Source: Eudorina sp. 2006-703-Eu-15 (lineage: Eukaryota > Chlorophyta > Chlorophyceae > Chlamydomonadales > Volvocaceae). Taken from it: DNA of 64,000 bases. A model generated the notes under the pieces. That model saw nothing but the letters and a program-made list of their open reading frames with translations, searched no databases and was not told where the DNA came from. This document shows, piece after piece, positions 1 to 13,100 of this stretch. Both the position numbers and the translations under genes were made by a program. Within the stretch, counting starts at the first letter, position 1. Every line of letters starts with the position of its first letter. Location of the stretch: contig BDSI01000001.1 of NCBI GenBank assembly GCA_003117195.1, forward strand, positions 310,001 through 374,000, in the 5' to 3' direction.

Positions 1-287
1 GTGCTGACCGCCGGTCCCGCACGGGGGCAGACAGGCCCCAGGGCACGGGCCTTCACCTCCGGGGGATGACCTATCCGGGGATCCGGGTCCGATAAACCGC
101 CTGCTCAGCCACACGCCAACACCAGAGGTTGTTTGGCGCCCCGGAGAGACTTGCTTGCGTTGACCAGGGGCCTGGACCTGTGGACCCAAACACTGGAGTA
201 CGGCAGCACCACCACGACGTCGTGGTACGGCGCTCCGTGACTGCGTCAGCCCTGACCGGCTGTCCTGCCCTGCTGGTCGGGTCGCAG

Positions 288-2690
288 GCTCCGAGACCGC
301 GGCGGCTGTCAGCGAGGCCTCCATGCTTCGGGACGCCAACCGCGCCATGGCGGAGCGGCTGGGCGATCTGGAGCTGGAGCGGGGAAGCCAGGGACCCGCG
401 GCGGACGAGGTGCGCAGCGGGGGGAGAAGAGGGAGGGCCCCTATCCCCGGCGCTGCTGCCGCGGCTGCGGGAGAGGGCGGGCTTTTCGCTGCCGGGAGTG
501 GTTTGGGTGTGGGGGTTCAATTGAAAAAAGAAGAAAACCCGAAACCCGAAACGAACTCGGGCACACCCAGGAAAAAGGTGTGGGTGTCTGCGGTGGTCCC
601 TGTTCCCTTCCCTCGGAGGACATGCCAACGGGGCCGGGGTCAGCGAGGCCTGGCGAGTGGTCCACGGGTTCACTGCGCGGCACAAGTCCCTCAAGAGCCT
701 GAAAAGACCGGCGGCCCTCAATCACGCTGGGGGTGCACAGTGAGGTTGCTTCCTGGGGTTGGTTACAGTGGAACGCGTGCACGGAACACGGGGAGTGTGT
801 TCAATGACAAAATGAGCAGCCCGGAACTAGGATGTGCGCGTATAGACCCCCGAGGGCGCTGGCCAGCCCGCGGCCGTCATGCCCCGTGCTCACCCCGTCC
901 GCAGGTCCGGGCACAGCTGGTCGAGTCGGAGGCGGCCCGGGCCCTCCTGGAGCAGCGGGTGGCGCAGCTGGAGGAGACACTGGCCAGTCGAAGCGCCGCA
1001 CAGGCGCAGCAGGTACGACCGGCGGACCGACCGACCGACCGACCGACCGACACGCACCGACCCGCCCCAACCCGCCCCGGCCCCGGCCAGGAGGACCTCA
1101 GAGGTCCGCCTACATTACGCCCCGTGTCCTGCCGTACCTTCCGTGGGACCTACGGTAATAACCTGTGTGCTTCCGTCCGTGCCTACGTAGTGTACGGCTA
1201 TTGAAATCACGGATGCTTTCAGCCGCGGCGTCCTGCCGCGAAGGGATCGGGTCAACGGGGCAAGTATCGAGTTGCTTCGGACCCCACCCCGTGGGGTGGG
1301 GTGGTGGGGTGGGGTGATGCAGGGCCGGACAAAGCAGTCTTTTGATGGCACCATGGTCGCGGCGCTTGTAACCGTTATTACCGTTACAGTTTGAACGGCG
1401 GTTGGAGGCTCGCTGACGTGTTCGTGGGCCGTTGGATCCTCCGCCCGCACCCAGGTGTCTCAGCTCCAGTCTCAGCTGGCGGAGGCGCGGGCGGATAATG
1501 GCGAGCTGCTCCAGCGGCTCCAGGAGTGGGACGTGGGCAGCAGCAACGCGGCCATCGCGGAGGCGCAGCAGCGAGCGGACGAGCAGCAGAGGCAGCTGGA
1601 CGAGCAACAGCAACGGGCGGACGAGCTACGGCGGCAGCTCGACGAGCAGAGGAGCCACGCGGAGGCGGAGACGCAGCGGGCCGAGGTGCTGATGCAGCAG
1701 GTGGAGAGCGAGCGGGTACGGGCGGACGAGCTACAGCGGCGGTTGGACGAAGAACAGCTCGCGGCGGAGCGCCGCGGCGGCGCTGAGGAGCAGGAGCTCC
1801 AGGGGCGGCTGCAGCAGCTCGGGCGGGAGCTGGAGGAGCGATCGGGGCAGGTGGCGGAGCTCCAGGGGCGGTTGCAAGACCAGGAGCAGCAGCTGGTGTG
1901 TACGGCATGCATCGTACAGCCACAGGAATCAGCATGTTACCGACGGGGCACGAGGGGATGGTGTGTGCAGGGAATTCCCTGGAGCGGCGTTGACTCATGT
2001 CGTACCTGGCATTCACGGCGCGTGTCGGCGCGCGCGTGTTGGCGGGGTGATGGGCGATGGGTTGCGCCCGCACCGCCCGCAGCTGCCGTGATGTTTGGCT
2101 GGGGGAGCGGAATCCAGGCGTGACCTGGGGCGGGGGAAAGAAGGGGTGAGCGGCCAAGGGGATCGCGGTGGTGTGCGGGGTGCGGGGTGCATGTGGAGGG
2201 TTCCAGCATGAGCCCAACTTGACACAGCGTTTTCATCGTCGACGTCGGCAAGCTGTCTGTCGTCGGTGTGAACGCACCCCGCCTGCCGGCTGGGTCCATA
2301 GTAACCCCTTGCCTCTCCCGTCGCTGATTCTGGCTCTGCCCCTGTCCGCAGGCGAATGAGCGTCGGCGCAGAGAGCAGGCGGAGGCGGCCGCCGTGCCCC
2401 CACCTCCGCCGCCTCCACCGCCGCAGCCGCAGCATCAGGCCCTTCTGGACAAAGCGCGGGCGGACAACGCGCTGCTGGCGCAGGAGGTTCAGCGGCTGCG
2501 AGCCGCGGCGGTTTCGGAGCGGGAGGCCCACAAGGCCGCGCTGGCGACGCACAGCCAGGCGAGCGCGCATCTGGCTGCCAAGGTACGCGAGCTTGAGGCG
2601 CAGCTGGCGGCGGCGGCGGCGGCTACAGCTGCAGCGGCAGCGGCGCCCCCGTCAGCGCAAGGGCAGGCACAGGACCTGTTGCTGCTGTGA
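288..2690 (+). CDS. Coiled-coil protein, 3' part of gene (5' end not found)
   Basis: Four exons join in phase: about 288-409, 905-1012, 1455-1895 and 2352-2690, with introns of GT-AG type. The joined frame is rich in Glu, Gln, Arg, Ala and Leu in heptad-like spacing (many Q-x-R-A-D-E-L-x-R-x-L-D-E units in exon 3), so a long parallel coiled coil is predicted. The last exon starts with a nine-proline run, returns to coiled coil, and ends in an Ala-rich tail with four Leu before the stop. There is no catalytic domain and I do not recognise a family; cytoskeletal, basal-body or Golgi-tether coiled-coil proteins are possible, but the sequence does not decide. No start codon is supported: the first exon opens after an acceptor at 285-287, so one or more exons must lie further left, probably outside the window. 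Confidence 0.7.
1025..1050. repeat. (GACC)n microsatellite in intron
   Basis: About six tandem GACC units lie just after the donor at the end of the second coiled-coil exon. They are intronic. Confidence 0.9.
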
Positions 2691-4686
2691 CGGCGCTGGG
2701 TTCGGAGCGGTCTTGGGGGCCGCCTTGGGCAGGAATGTCCGCTAGGCAGCCATGCAGGAGGCGGAAAGAGCGTTGTTGGTGCAGGAGGACGTCGGGATCC
2801 AGATGCCATGCATGAATTTTGGATCCTGGCAGACTTTGGCGATGTGGCAGGTGCCCGCCCGTTTTGGGTCAGGCGGGTTCCATTGGGTTCAATTCACACA
2901 TGGTCTCCTTTCTCTCGCGGCTCGGTGTAGCCCATCAACTTCCGCCGGCACATGTGCGCGAGCGCAGCCGCCCACAGACTTGCGCCCGGGGGCAAGGCCC
3001 ATCATGGGATGAGGCCGTCGACGGGGCTTAATATTGTTTGGGTCCATGAGGGCCGGTCAACGGTGTTTGATACTGTTTGGGGGCTTGGACGGGCGGACGC
3101 TCGAAAGATGCCATTCATACCAATTACCACGCTTGCCAGTTTCCTTGCTTCGTGTGTGCGCACGTGCTTCCGTAGCCATGGCGACATCAGTAGCCGGCTG
3201 TCGCCGCAGCACAGCGGGCAGTCCTGTCGTGCTGGCTGTGTACGACAAGGAGCGTCTCTGTGACCATGCATCGTGGGTCGCATTAGCTGAGGAAAGTGAT
3301 GCGCGTGAGGCCCGATTCTATACACATGAGGCGGCAGAGCGCGGTCTCCAGGTCTTGTCTGTCGGGCGAGGCTGATGAGGTCCTTGTCCCCCGTACGTCA
3401 TCGCGCCGGCAGGGCCGCACGCAGCCCCGACGCTCGACTGAGCGCGTCCGGACGTTGCTCGCTGCTCGCGTTTAGGAGGGGATGTCCCTCAGCGGGCCCG
3501 CGTTCGGCAGTCCGGTATATATCCCCCTCGGCGCGACCAGAAGGCATGGCGGCCACAGCACCCCACGCGCATGTCGCCACGCCATCCTTTGAATGCTTAG
3601 GAGGGCTCGACAGCACTGTTGTGGTGCTGAGACGTCAGACGCGGTGTGGTGGCGTCCGTTTGGGCCCGCTGCACTCGGATCGTGCGGGGGCCACCCGACG
3701 CGTGCACAGCCTCACCGCCCAGTAACAAGTCTCACCACGCGCTGGACCCACCCGGACACCTCCACGCCAACACCCCTCGCGACTCGGGTCGGCGCCGCAC
3801 CGCACCGCAGCGCTGCGGCGACGCTGCGCTTCCCCTGGCTGACCTGGCTGGCCTCCGAATCGGCGGCGCTGGCGGCGGACACAGCTCACAGCTCACAGCA
3901 TCCGCCCACACGGCCGCCGGTCGGCCCCCGTCCATGGAAGATGGAACCCAACCGACTCAACTCGTAGCCCCCTGCCAGGAACCCTGGAGACGTGCGGACC
4001 ACGTGGGGTGTATTATTATTATTATCAATGATGTCACAGTGGGCCCCGCTAGGGTCATACATCGTTGACAGCCGTCGCCTCCTCACTGCACCCTGCGAAA
4101 AAGACGAAACCGCGCCCTGAGAGAGTGCGATGAGACTGCGTTACAGGAGGCACGTACCACGCCTACTGGGGCTGGTCCGCATCACTACGGCGTTTCCCTG
4201 CGACGACAGCCCTCACCCAGAGCTGACGACCTGCGCCGATCACCACCGCGTTGCACATCACAATGACCTGTTGCGTCCACGTGGTCAGTACGGTAATTGC
4301 TCTTAAAGCCGTACATCCGCGTGCAAATTGTACACGTATATGATAACAAAAACGTAGCACATTGCGCTCATGAAACATCGTACCGCGCCACACAGTGCCG
4401 TAACCGCCAACATTCCAGACCCTTGCTTCCAGACACTCTCAATAGCAAGCCCGGCACTTGGCTGCCACGCACGGTGCACAGCACGCTCGGCAGCAGTGCC
4501 GCCCGCCGCCAAAACGAGAACACGATTCCCGCGCCGCGTCTCGCGAACCATAAAAACGCCCAACGTTCCCAAACTTGCACACCCCAATAAACGCCCCGTC
4601 ATCCAACGCAACACGCACTCGCGCTCTCCATCGTACACTCGCTTATGATACCTGCCGTACTGCACAGCTTCAACTTAGGTACAAGT

Positions 4687-4770
4687 TCACATTGCCGAAC
4701 AGTGCCGATAATCGCACTTCCCCGCGAGTCACATTGCCGAACAGTGCCGATAATCGCACTTCCCCGCGAG
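4687..4770. repeat. 42-bp perfect direct duplication
   Basis: Two adjacent 42-bp copies (4687-4728 and 4729-4770) are identical over their whole length. They lie in the noncoding region between the convergent coiled-coil and HPP genes. Confidence 0.95.
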
Positions 4771-5575
4771 CATCAGAATCATTAGAGGAAAGGAGCATTG
4801 TTGAGGCCGCAAGGCGTTGACATGGCCCTGCCGATAGCCGCCAGCCAGCGCCAGCAGCCAGCGAGGCGGGCGTCCGCTTTTTAGCGGGGCTGCGTCGCCT
4901 TCCAGTGAGGTAATGAATGCCCCTAACTTCTACGCGCGGCTATAACAGAACTGCTCCGCGCAGCTATAACAGAGACCCAGTCGAAACCCCAACAGGCCGA
5001 TGGAAGTGGGTTCGGAGCTGGACGACTGGACGGCCCGACCGACTCGAGCTGCAGCGAGCTAGAGCGGTACGGCAGGTCCATCCAGTCATCCGTCCGGATC
5101 GTACGGGGCACCTCATGTACCTCGTGTCCGCAACTGAAAACGGATGAGGCGACGATTTGACCATCAACGAAATAACAGGGTGAGGTGACCGTGACCAGAT
5201 GGGTTCGGAGCATGATGCCGGCGCCGACACACTGTCGCATGCTGCCCGCACATGCCAGCAGTAAACACCCCACGCTCGTGACAGGCCCAGCCCGGCCTAG
5301 CTGAGCTACCAATGCCTCTGGCTGTGCTTGGCGACGTGGCCAGCCATCGCTGGCTGCATCGCTGCACCTGCGCATGATGCCCTACCAACCTGGAATTGCA
5401 CACATGGCTAGGAGTACAAGCGGTAACACTGCGTTCGCTCTTCACCACGTACGTTTGTGTGGACGTCCATCTGTTGCAACCAGTTATTCCCAGCGCAACG
5501 GCCCCCACGTCCTCATTAATGACACAGAACCCATATACCATACAGCGGCGAGCACCCGGGGTCCTCTAAGATGAA

Positions 5576-5640
5576 AGAGGAGGAAGAAAGTGGAGGAGGA
5601 AGGTGGAGGAGGAAGGTGGAGGAAGGGGAGGGTGGAGGAA
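5576..5640. repeat. GGA/GGT purine-rich low-complexity tract
   Basis: An imperfect GGAGGAAGGT repeat ends five bases from the HPP gene stop codon, so it probably lies in the 3' untranslated region of that gene, where the sense strand is pyrimidine-rich. Confidence 0.85.
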
Positions 5641-5644
5641 GCCG

Positions 5645-8600
5645 CTACTTGCCCACCCAGTAGGTTGGGTAACGGCGCCGTGCGCTGAGGTTGTTCACCA
5701 AAACCGCAACCACCAGCATAGCAACGCTGCCGAAGAAAACCGTCAGTACGAACTTGAAGCCGTACCAAGGCCCGATGTACGGCACAGACGAGGCGATGAG
5801 CGCCGAGGCTCCGCCTGCGTGGCCAGTTGTGAGCGAAGGGGTGTCACCGGAGGGGTGTAAAAACGAGCAAAGCAGGCATGGTCCCGAGCAGGATGCGCCA
5901 AGCTGTCATAGAGGTTCAGGGGCTTAGAACGAATGCGCGAAAATTCATAAGACCCTGTGTACGACCAGGTGTACGACCAGCTTCAGGTGCGTTGATGAGA
6001 TAATCACACCCACACGCGCACACACCCACACGTGCCCCGAGACCAGCGCACTCAAAAACGCGCGCCAAAACGCGCCGGAACAACAGCGTTCTTCCTTCAC
6101 CGCAGTCCTCCAATTATTTTCTGGGTTGGGTATCGGGTACACAAGTTACGCACACGAGAAAATGCCCACCGGATCAACACAAGCACCCCGCTTGCAGGTA
6201 AACATAGTAAGTACATTGGTAACTGGCTTGGGTCGGGCGGGTTTCGCGCTAAACACACCTACACGCCCCGCTTGCCTACAAGCACGCGCCCCGCTGGAGT
6301 TCATTCACGTCGCACTCGCGGCCCCTTCCAGGCGGCTGCCTCAGCTCCTGCGTTCTATTGGGAGCAGTAACGTGGCGCATATCCCCGCGCGCGGCACGAA
6401 AGCCTAGGCCCCATCAGGCCCACGTGGCCCTCGCGCCGTCTCGCGCGGCTCCTCACAGCTCACACGTACGTACCGGGCGGGTGGACGGTGCGGGTCAGCT
6501 GCATGGCCACCAGCGCCAGCGACATGCCCAGAGCCGACGACAGCCACACCAGGTCGGGGGCCTTCATGAAGGCAAGCCGCACTAACACCCCCACGATAGC
6601 GCTGACCACCTGGCCGCCTGGAATGAAAAGGTACGGACACAGGTACGGCAAGGAAAGGCAGGCCGCGGAGGAAGCGTGAGCCTTCGCCTCCCCAATCGGA
6701 TGACGCACGCGGAAGGAAGGACGTCACTTGTGCCGACGGCTGAAATCCGGCGCCGGAACAAACAGGACAGAAACTCTGGCGAATAGGGCAGCTGAGCAGG
6801 TGGACAGGGCAGGCTGCACGCACGCAATTCACCGCGCCACTAGAGTTTACACTCCGACCGAACCTCGGCCTGCCCATGCGCTGTCACCCCGCACCACCGC
6901 GCGAGCTTAAGGTCAGCAGGCCGTGACGTGGGCCCCTGCCAGCATGCAGGCCGTGACGTGGGCCCCTGCCAGCATGCAGGCCGTGACGTGGGCCCCTGCC
7001 AGCATGCAGGCCGTGACGTGGGCCCCTGCCAGCATGCAGGCCGTGACGTGGGCCCCTGCCAGCATGCAGGCCGTGACGTGGGCCCCTGCCAGCATGCAAG
7101 CCGTGACGTGGCCTGCTCTATACCCTATCCTGCCCCAAACCCTATCCTGCCCTACCCAAAACCCTGCCCTACCCAAAACCCTGCCCTACCCTACCTAGGA
7201 AGTTTCTTGGCTGCGCCAGCTTGGACGCAGGCACTCCGAACAGCAGCACCGCGGAGGCGCCGAACGATGCGATCATCAGCGGCAAGCTCACCTGCGGCCT
7301 GTGCGACACGAGTACGGCGGTACGGCAGCAAGGACGGCAGGAAGCTGCGTCGCGAGCGGCATAGAGTTTTGGGTGTTGCTGGATGTCACCGGATGCCCCG
7401 CGTGTCGCAGAAACGGCCTGCCAAAGCGAAGAATCCAGGATCCAAGATCCGTTCTTCTGCAGGGGCTCCCATCTCGCAGACAGGATCCAGGATCTAAACT
7501 CAGGACCCAGGATCCAGAGGACTCCTTCATCTGGGTTCTGGGTTCTGTCCCTCGGGCTAGTCGGGCGACCCCACCTGATTCAAGTATTCAACATAAGGCC
7601 CCAGACTCTTAACCCTCCCTGGACCCGTGCTCACGTGAGGTACTGATTCAGTACGGCAACGACGAGGATCGACAGGAACGCCCCCAGCCACGACCAGAGG
7701 ATGTCGATGGGGTGGTCGGCCGGCATCAACGTGTCCCCCACGCCGCGCCACTTGGAGAAGTACGACGCCATGCGGCCGCGCAGCGTGAGCTGCATGCCCG
7801 CCGCCGCGGCGGCGGCGTCGGGCGCCGCCGGCGAGGCCGAGGCCCCCGACATGAACGCCGCCATCGCGGCGGTGTGCGTGGTGGGCGTGCCGCGCGGGCC
7901 CTTCATCTCGAGGACCACCACGGGGCCGTTGGCGGCGACCACCTCGACGCCGTTGACGCCGTCGCCGCCGAGGGTGCGGTCGACGGTGCGGTCGACGGCG
8001 CCGCCGCCTCCAACGGCCCCGCCGTTCGCGACACCGGCGGCGGCGGAGCGGTCATGGACACTGGCGTTCGCATTGCCTCCCTTTTGACTGCCAGTGCAGC
8101 CCTGGGTTGGATACCGCTGGATTCGCTGCTGTTGCTGCTGCTGCATCCGCTGCTGTTGCTGCTGCAGCTTCGTGTCCATGGACGGGTCGTAGTTAAAGCT
8201 CATGGGGTTCCGTACATCATCCCAGTCCAGGAAGCTGGGCCCTGCCGCGGGCGGCTGTGGCGGCTTCGCAGACAAATCAGCGGTGGCCGCGCCGCCGCCG
8301 CCGCCCTTGGACGAAGTTCCCGTCGACGCCGTGGCGGGGAGGACAGCGCCGCCGCTGCCTTCCAACGGATGCAGGGCCAGAAGCCGCTCAGCGGACTGGG
8401 CGCCGCCGCCGCCGCCGCCGCCGTATGGCGCACCCGGCATTGCCCGGCCCGCCGCAGCCGCCTCCTTGATGCTGTGTACGAACGCGTCCGTACCCCCGGG
8501 CCGCTGCAGCAGGTCGTGCATCGGCCCATCGCCGGGGCCCAACGATGCGCCGTACAGGCACTGCGGCTGCTGCTGCTGCTGCGGCGGCGGCGGCGGATGC

Positions 8601-9451
8601 GGTTGAAGCTGCGCCTGAAGGCCGCGCTGTCCGTCACCCAGCGTGGAGCCAGCAGACGCGATGGTCAGTGGGGACGGCGCTCGTGGTGTGTGACTGGATG
8701 GCCCATCGCCACCGCGGCGCTGCAAGCTGGGGTCACTGCTTGAATTCTGGATCCGCGTCTGGATTCCGTCTGGGTAACACTGGTGGATCGGGCGCTGGTG
8801 CTGCGGGTGCTGCTGCTGGTATTGCAGGGCTGCCATCAGAGGCGGCGCTGACGGCACGCCCGCGCACTGGCCGGCGTCGTACGCCACATGTGGACGAGAC
8901 GCCTGGCGACCGCTGCCGCTGCTGCTCGCGTCGCCGGCGGGGGCAGCTCGGAGGTCATCCGGGTAGATGGCGGGCAGGGCCGGGTCCGGGGCCTCAGGAA
9001 GCCCGTCTATGGTGAAGCGGCTCCGATGGGAGGCTACGCTTCCGCTTTCACGGCGGTCAATGCGACCCGGGACCGAGGCGTCGGGTCGTATGGCAGCTGC
9101 GGGTCGGGGCGCCGAGCCGAAGGCGTGGCAGCTTCGCTCCGCGCCTCCCCGCGAGTTAGGTTGCTGAGGTCCCTGTGACGCCACGAGCTGACGCCAGGGC
9201 AAGGTGAGCGCCCGCCGCAGCAGGCTGCCGCGATTTGACTTTTCCGAACATTGTTCAGTTGGTGTAGGTAAGAGCGGGGCCAAGAAATGAGCGCCCGGGT
9301 GGTTGTGTGCGTCTGGCACCGACACATCTGCACGTTGCGGTCCATTATCTGAAAAAAGCTCTGCTTTTGTTTCCGTAAATTTTACTCTGAGGTGCTCGGA
9401 ATCAGTCATTTTCTCAGTTGTAGCAAGGGTAGGTTGTAGGCAATTGCCCAA
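5645..9451 (-). CDS. HPP-family integral membrane protein with a very long disordered N-terminus
   Basis: Four exons join in phase (minus strand): 9451-7635, 7298-7195, 6617-6474 and 5814-5645, giving 744 residues. Residues from about 560 on match the HPP family: W-S-W-L-G-A-F near 583, then [25 protein letters not shown], and the name-giving H-P-P-G-G-A split by the last intron. Four to five membrane segments are visible. Plant members of this family (NITR2;1) have been linked to nitrite transport into the plastid; whether this protein does so is inference. The first 550 residues are low complexity (Gln, Gly, Ala, Pro runs) with no domain, unusual for a family that is normally about 200-300 residues. 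The chosen start gives M-G-N-C-L-Q, a possible N-myristoylation/palmitoylation signal rather than a transit peptide; a shorter product from an internal Met cannot be excluded. It is divergent from the CCR4-like gene. Confidence 0.92.
6921..7110. repeat. 30-bp minisatellite, six full copies plus a partial one
   Basis: A 30-bp GC-rich unit starting CCGTGACGTGGGCCCCTGCC repeats at 6921, 6951, 6981, 7011, 7041 and 7071, with a seventh partial copy at 7101. Copies are almost identical. The array fills much of the intron between the second and third HPP exons (6618-7194), and is followed by an irregular CCCTACC-type pyrimidine run up to the donor side at 7194. Confidence 0.97.
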
Positions 9452-10175
9452 CGGACGGGGCCCGGCGCCGTGTAGGGAGGACGGCGGAGTGGAACAGGTT
9501 GGCGCGATTGAAGGTTTCCAGTCTCTCCTGTGTTGCTGGCTTCACTTTTCCTATGTCGGAGGTCTACGTGGTGCGAGCGTACAGCGGTGAGCCCAACGTC
9601 TCTGGAAGGGGCACGCACGTGCGTTCGCCGTCAATTCTGCATACAACAGCATCCAAGACGGGCAAGACGAGCATGGCGTGCTTCGAGGGCATCGGTGCCC
9701 TTGACTCTGGACCAACGGCTCTGAGTTAGAGAACGCCGGATTTTAACAAGCGAACGTCATGTTGTGGAACATGCACACTCCAATGAACGCTGCCATGCAT
9801 CATCAAATTAAACGCAAAGATTTGCAAAGAGTATGAAAATTTTCGCACAGTTTGTTAGATCAGTTATCGGCTGTACATGCAATTGCCGAAGGTTTGGCCG
9901 TTATTCTGCGAAGGAGTTCAGTTGCAATGCATTGATTAATTCTGTTGGAAAATCGTTGCAGCGAGACTCTGTGAGGCTGCTTGCCTTCTCCCCTGCGTTG
10001 TTTCGCGTCGTCGTGATTATGATAAGTCAAGAACCGTAAACTGAGTTATATATTGTTGGATCAATACAACTTCCACATCTAAAGGGCTTGGCTTTTGTGG
10101 GCGAGGGAGGGCAGGTGTGCCAGTCCAATGTTTGGCTGCCGACGTTTTACAACGTCCCGCCGAGAAGTGCAAACG
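9452..10175. promoter_or_regulatory. Divergent intergenic region, HPP gene / CCR4-like gene
   Basis: These 724 bp separate two start codons facing away from each other, so both promoters and 5' leaders lie here. The part from about 9730 to 10080 is clearly AT-richer than the flanking coding DNA. I see no convincing TATA box and assign no factor sites. Confidence 0.55.
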
Positions 10176-13100
10176 ATGGCATCGCACCTGCAAGCCACTG
10201 CCGGAAGCATTACTCGGGCTCAGCAGAAAACGCTGCCGGCAGGCCACGTACACTCGCCCGTGGACGAGTTCGCCCAGTCGGTTGTCAGCGGCGTCAATGC
10301 AGCTGTGGCAAGTGGCATCGCTCTACCTGCTGGTTGCGGGATGCTCGCTGCGGTACAGCCCAACGGCTCCTCTCTCCATGCGTTGTTGCGTGCGGAGCAG
10401 CTGCAGCTGCAACAGCAGCAGCACAAACAGCAGCAACAAGAACAACAGCCCAGTGCCCGGCCTGAGGAGAACCCTGAGTCGGCTGCCGCGCGCATGACCC
10501 TTGCTTCGCCGGCGTGCTCGTCGGGGGAGACAACGACCGAAAGGACGCGCTCCTGGTATGGCCAACGTTCCTGGACGCGCGTCAGCGGAGCTCCACCGCC
10601 CTCCTCCTCGGGCACCTCCCAGCCCGCGGCCACAGCCACAGGGGCATCACAGGCAGCTGCAGACGACGGCACGGACGCCGCCCCGTCGGCCTCCACCTCC
10701 ACGGCCTCCCCATCACCGGGGCAGGCGCAGGCCTGGAAGTTCAGCGTGATGTGCTACAACATCCTGGCGGATACATATGTGCGTCCGGGGTTGGGGAATA
10801 GGTGCCGCGGCGTTGCGGGGGGGGCCGGGGGACGGGCGCAGGCCATTCGGTGAACTTTCGCGGTTTCGCTGGCTTGCTGGCCGGGAGGGGCGCAGGCCAT
10901 GCAGCTTGACGGGTGGGGATTAGGAGGGGCATTGCCGATATGCCGAATCTGGGTGTATGCAGGCACCCGCGTCCGCGTGCGCACCGCGACAGGGAGGGCG
11001 GCAGCAAAGGGAGGGAGCGTGACGGCGCAGGGCGGGCCATCGACACCGTGAGCGCGACTGACACCCTCTGGGTTCCCACATTGGCTTTTGCGCTTTTGCC
11101 TCTCGCCCCCTCTTACTGTGACCTTCACTGTGACTGTGCTGCGCGGCGCTCCGTGGGGTGCCGGCGCCGTGCGAGTGACCTGCCAACGGCCAACTGCCCG
11201 CTGCACGGCTGTGGTGTTGGTCAAGCAGTCCCACTCAGGCCCAGACACATCGCGCCGGACGTGTCGGGCAGGTCCACAGCCCAATCAGGCGCCAGAACCT
11301 AGACTCATCCCGCAAGGCCGCCAGACGCCCGCCAGACTTCACGCACCGTAGCCGCGAGGACTAGATGCCTGCGGCCGTACCTGCAACCCTCCTCCCCCGG
11401 CTTGGAGCACACACCACGCGTATGCCGGGCAACCCGTCGCGCACCTCAGATGGGTCCCGGGGTGCGGCACCGCAGGATGAATCCAGGGGGGGTTAGGGCA
11501 AAGGCGGTGGGCGGTGGCCCCTGCGAGGAAGTGGGCTCTGCCCGCATCCATGTCGCTGGCGCGCTCGACCCACACGGCGCTGGCCAACGTGCTAGCCAAC
11601 GCCTTTCCTGTAGGTTGCAGATTGCCGTTGCGCTGACCGGCACCTGCCGCCCCGGTCCCCCGCAGGCCCAGTACTTTGCGCCCAAGTTGTACCGGGACGT
11701 GCCCCGCCCCTACCTGGACTGGCACCACCGGCTGAAGCTGCTGGTGGAGGAGATCCGGTACTGGGGGCCGGACGTGGTGTGCCTGCAGGTGCGCGGGGAG
11801 GCAGCCGCTATATGTGCTGGGGATGCGGCTGGGGATGCAGCTGGGGACTGCCTGAAGCTGGTGGGGACTGCCTGAGGCTGAGGACGCAGCTGGGGGCCTT
11901 GCGCGGCCGCCCGAGCACAGCCCATGTTATGGTTTTTGGGTTAGTGGGACGGGGGGCATGTACTGAGGCTAAGGGTCGCAGCGGCCCTACGGGTCAGCCG
12001 GGCTGTACCTGGGAGCCCCCGCGCGACTTGACCTACACAGCTCCTGCTGCTGCTTTACGTCGCGTCCTCTGTCCGCGGGAATCCTGAAGCCCTCGCGCTC
12101 CCGTCGGCCGGTCGGCCGGCTGCGCGGCCCCATCTGCAGGAGGTGCAGCACTACCATGAGCTGGAGCCGGAGATGCGGGCGGCGGGGTGAGGGCGTTGGG
12201 CCGGTTGCACCAGACGATTCAGCAGCAGCAGCAGAGGGGCCTCGGGTGAACATGGCGGCCGGCCTGGACAGTAACGGGGCCGAAACGATGATGCATTTGA
12301 AACTTAGATGGCAGAATGGGAGCTTGTACTGAACTGTCAGAACCATTCAGGCGGTGCCCAGGATTCATTGCGGCAGGGCACAGCGTCTCTGCGCTCCTTA
12401 CGCCTTCGCGCCGCCTGGACAGCGAGCCTCGTGTGCGTGTTATGGCGAGCTGCTGCCACGGTTTTGCCAGCCCTCCTGCGAGCTTCCCCTCCCGTCCTGA
12501 GGCCCCAACTCCTCACGCTCACACACCTGCGCGCTCGTGGGCCTCCTCCGCTTTACCCCCCATGCTGCCTGCCTGCTTGCCGCTCCCACGCTGCAGCTAC
12601 GAGGGGCGTTTCATGCGGCGAACCGGCAGGCGGCGGGACGGCTGCGCCACGTTCTGGTGGGTTGGGGTGGTATGGCCTGGGTGGGGCTGCCGTCCGGGGG
12701 GCTGCGAGAGGTGGGTTGATATCTGATAGGTGGGGCAAAATGGGGCCCCGTGTGTTGGCCTTGGGTGTGCCCGCTGTATCCAACCATAAAGCGCCGGTGG
12801 GGTCCATGCATGTTTATTTTTCACCTCTTGCTTGCTCGTGCTGCACTTGGGCAACGGCCTCTTCCTGCTGCACTGTGCACCGACCCCGGCCCTCTTTCGT
12901 CAGTACGCCCTTGTTCCGGGTTAGTTACGGGCCTTCCTTTCGTCAATACACCCTTGCCTCGGGTTCGTCCGTCAATTGACTCCTTGCCCGCCGGTGGGGC
13001 CTGGGCTCCCTGTGGTCCAGGCGTGTGGACCGGCTTCGTGTCTGCGCCCTCCAGCGCCTTGACTTCGCCCCCCTGGGCCTAGAGGACAACGTGGCCATGC

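Larger units (their letters stand above)
2691..5644. other. Intergenic between convergent genes; no gene recognised
   Basis: This stretch separates the stop codon of the coiled-coil gene (+) from the stop of the HPP gene (-), so it must hold both 3' untranslated regions. Open frames of 60-140 codons occur on both strands, but none has a recognisable domain or fits splice sites. It contains a 42-bp direct duplication at 4687-4770 and a GGA-rich run at 5576-5640. Confidence 0.6.

Noticed and set aside
6884..7198. Open frames with repeated [10 protein letters not shown] or T-W-A-P-A-S-M-Q-A units on both strands
   Set aside because: They are translations of the 30-bp minisatellite, whose length is a multiple of three, and lie in an HPP intron.
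7712..8743. 343-codon plus-strand frame
   Set aside because: It is antisense to the first HPP exon and lacks any domain.
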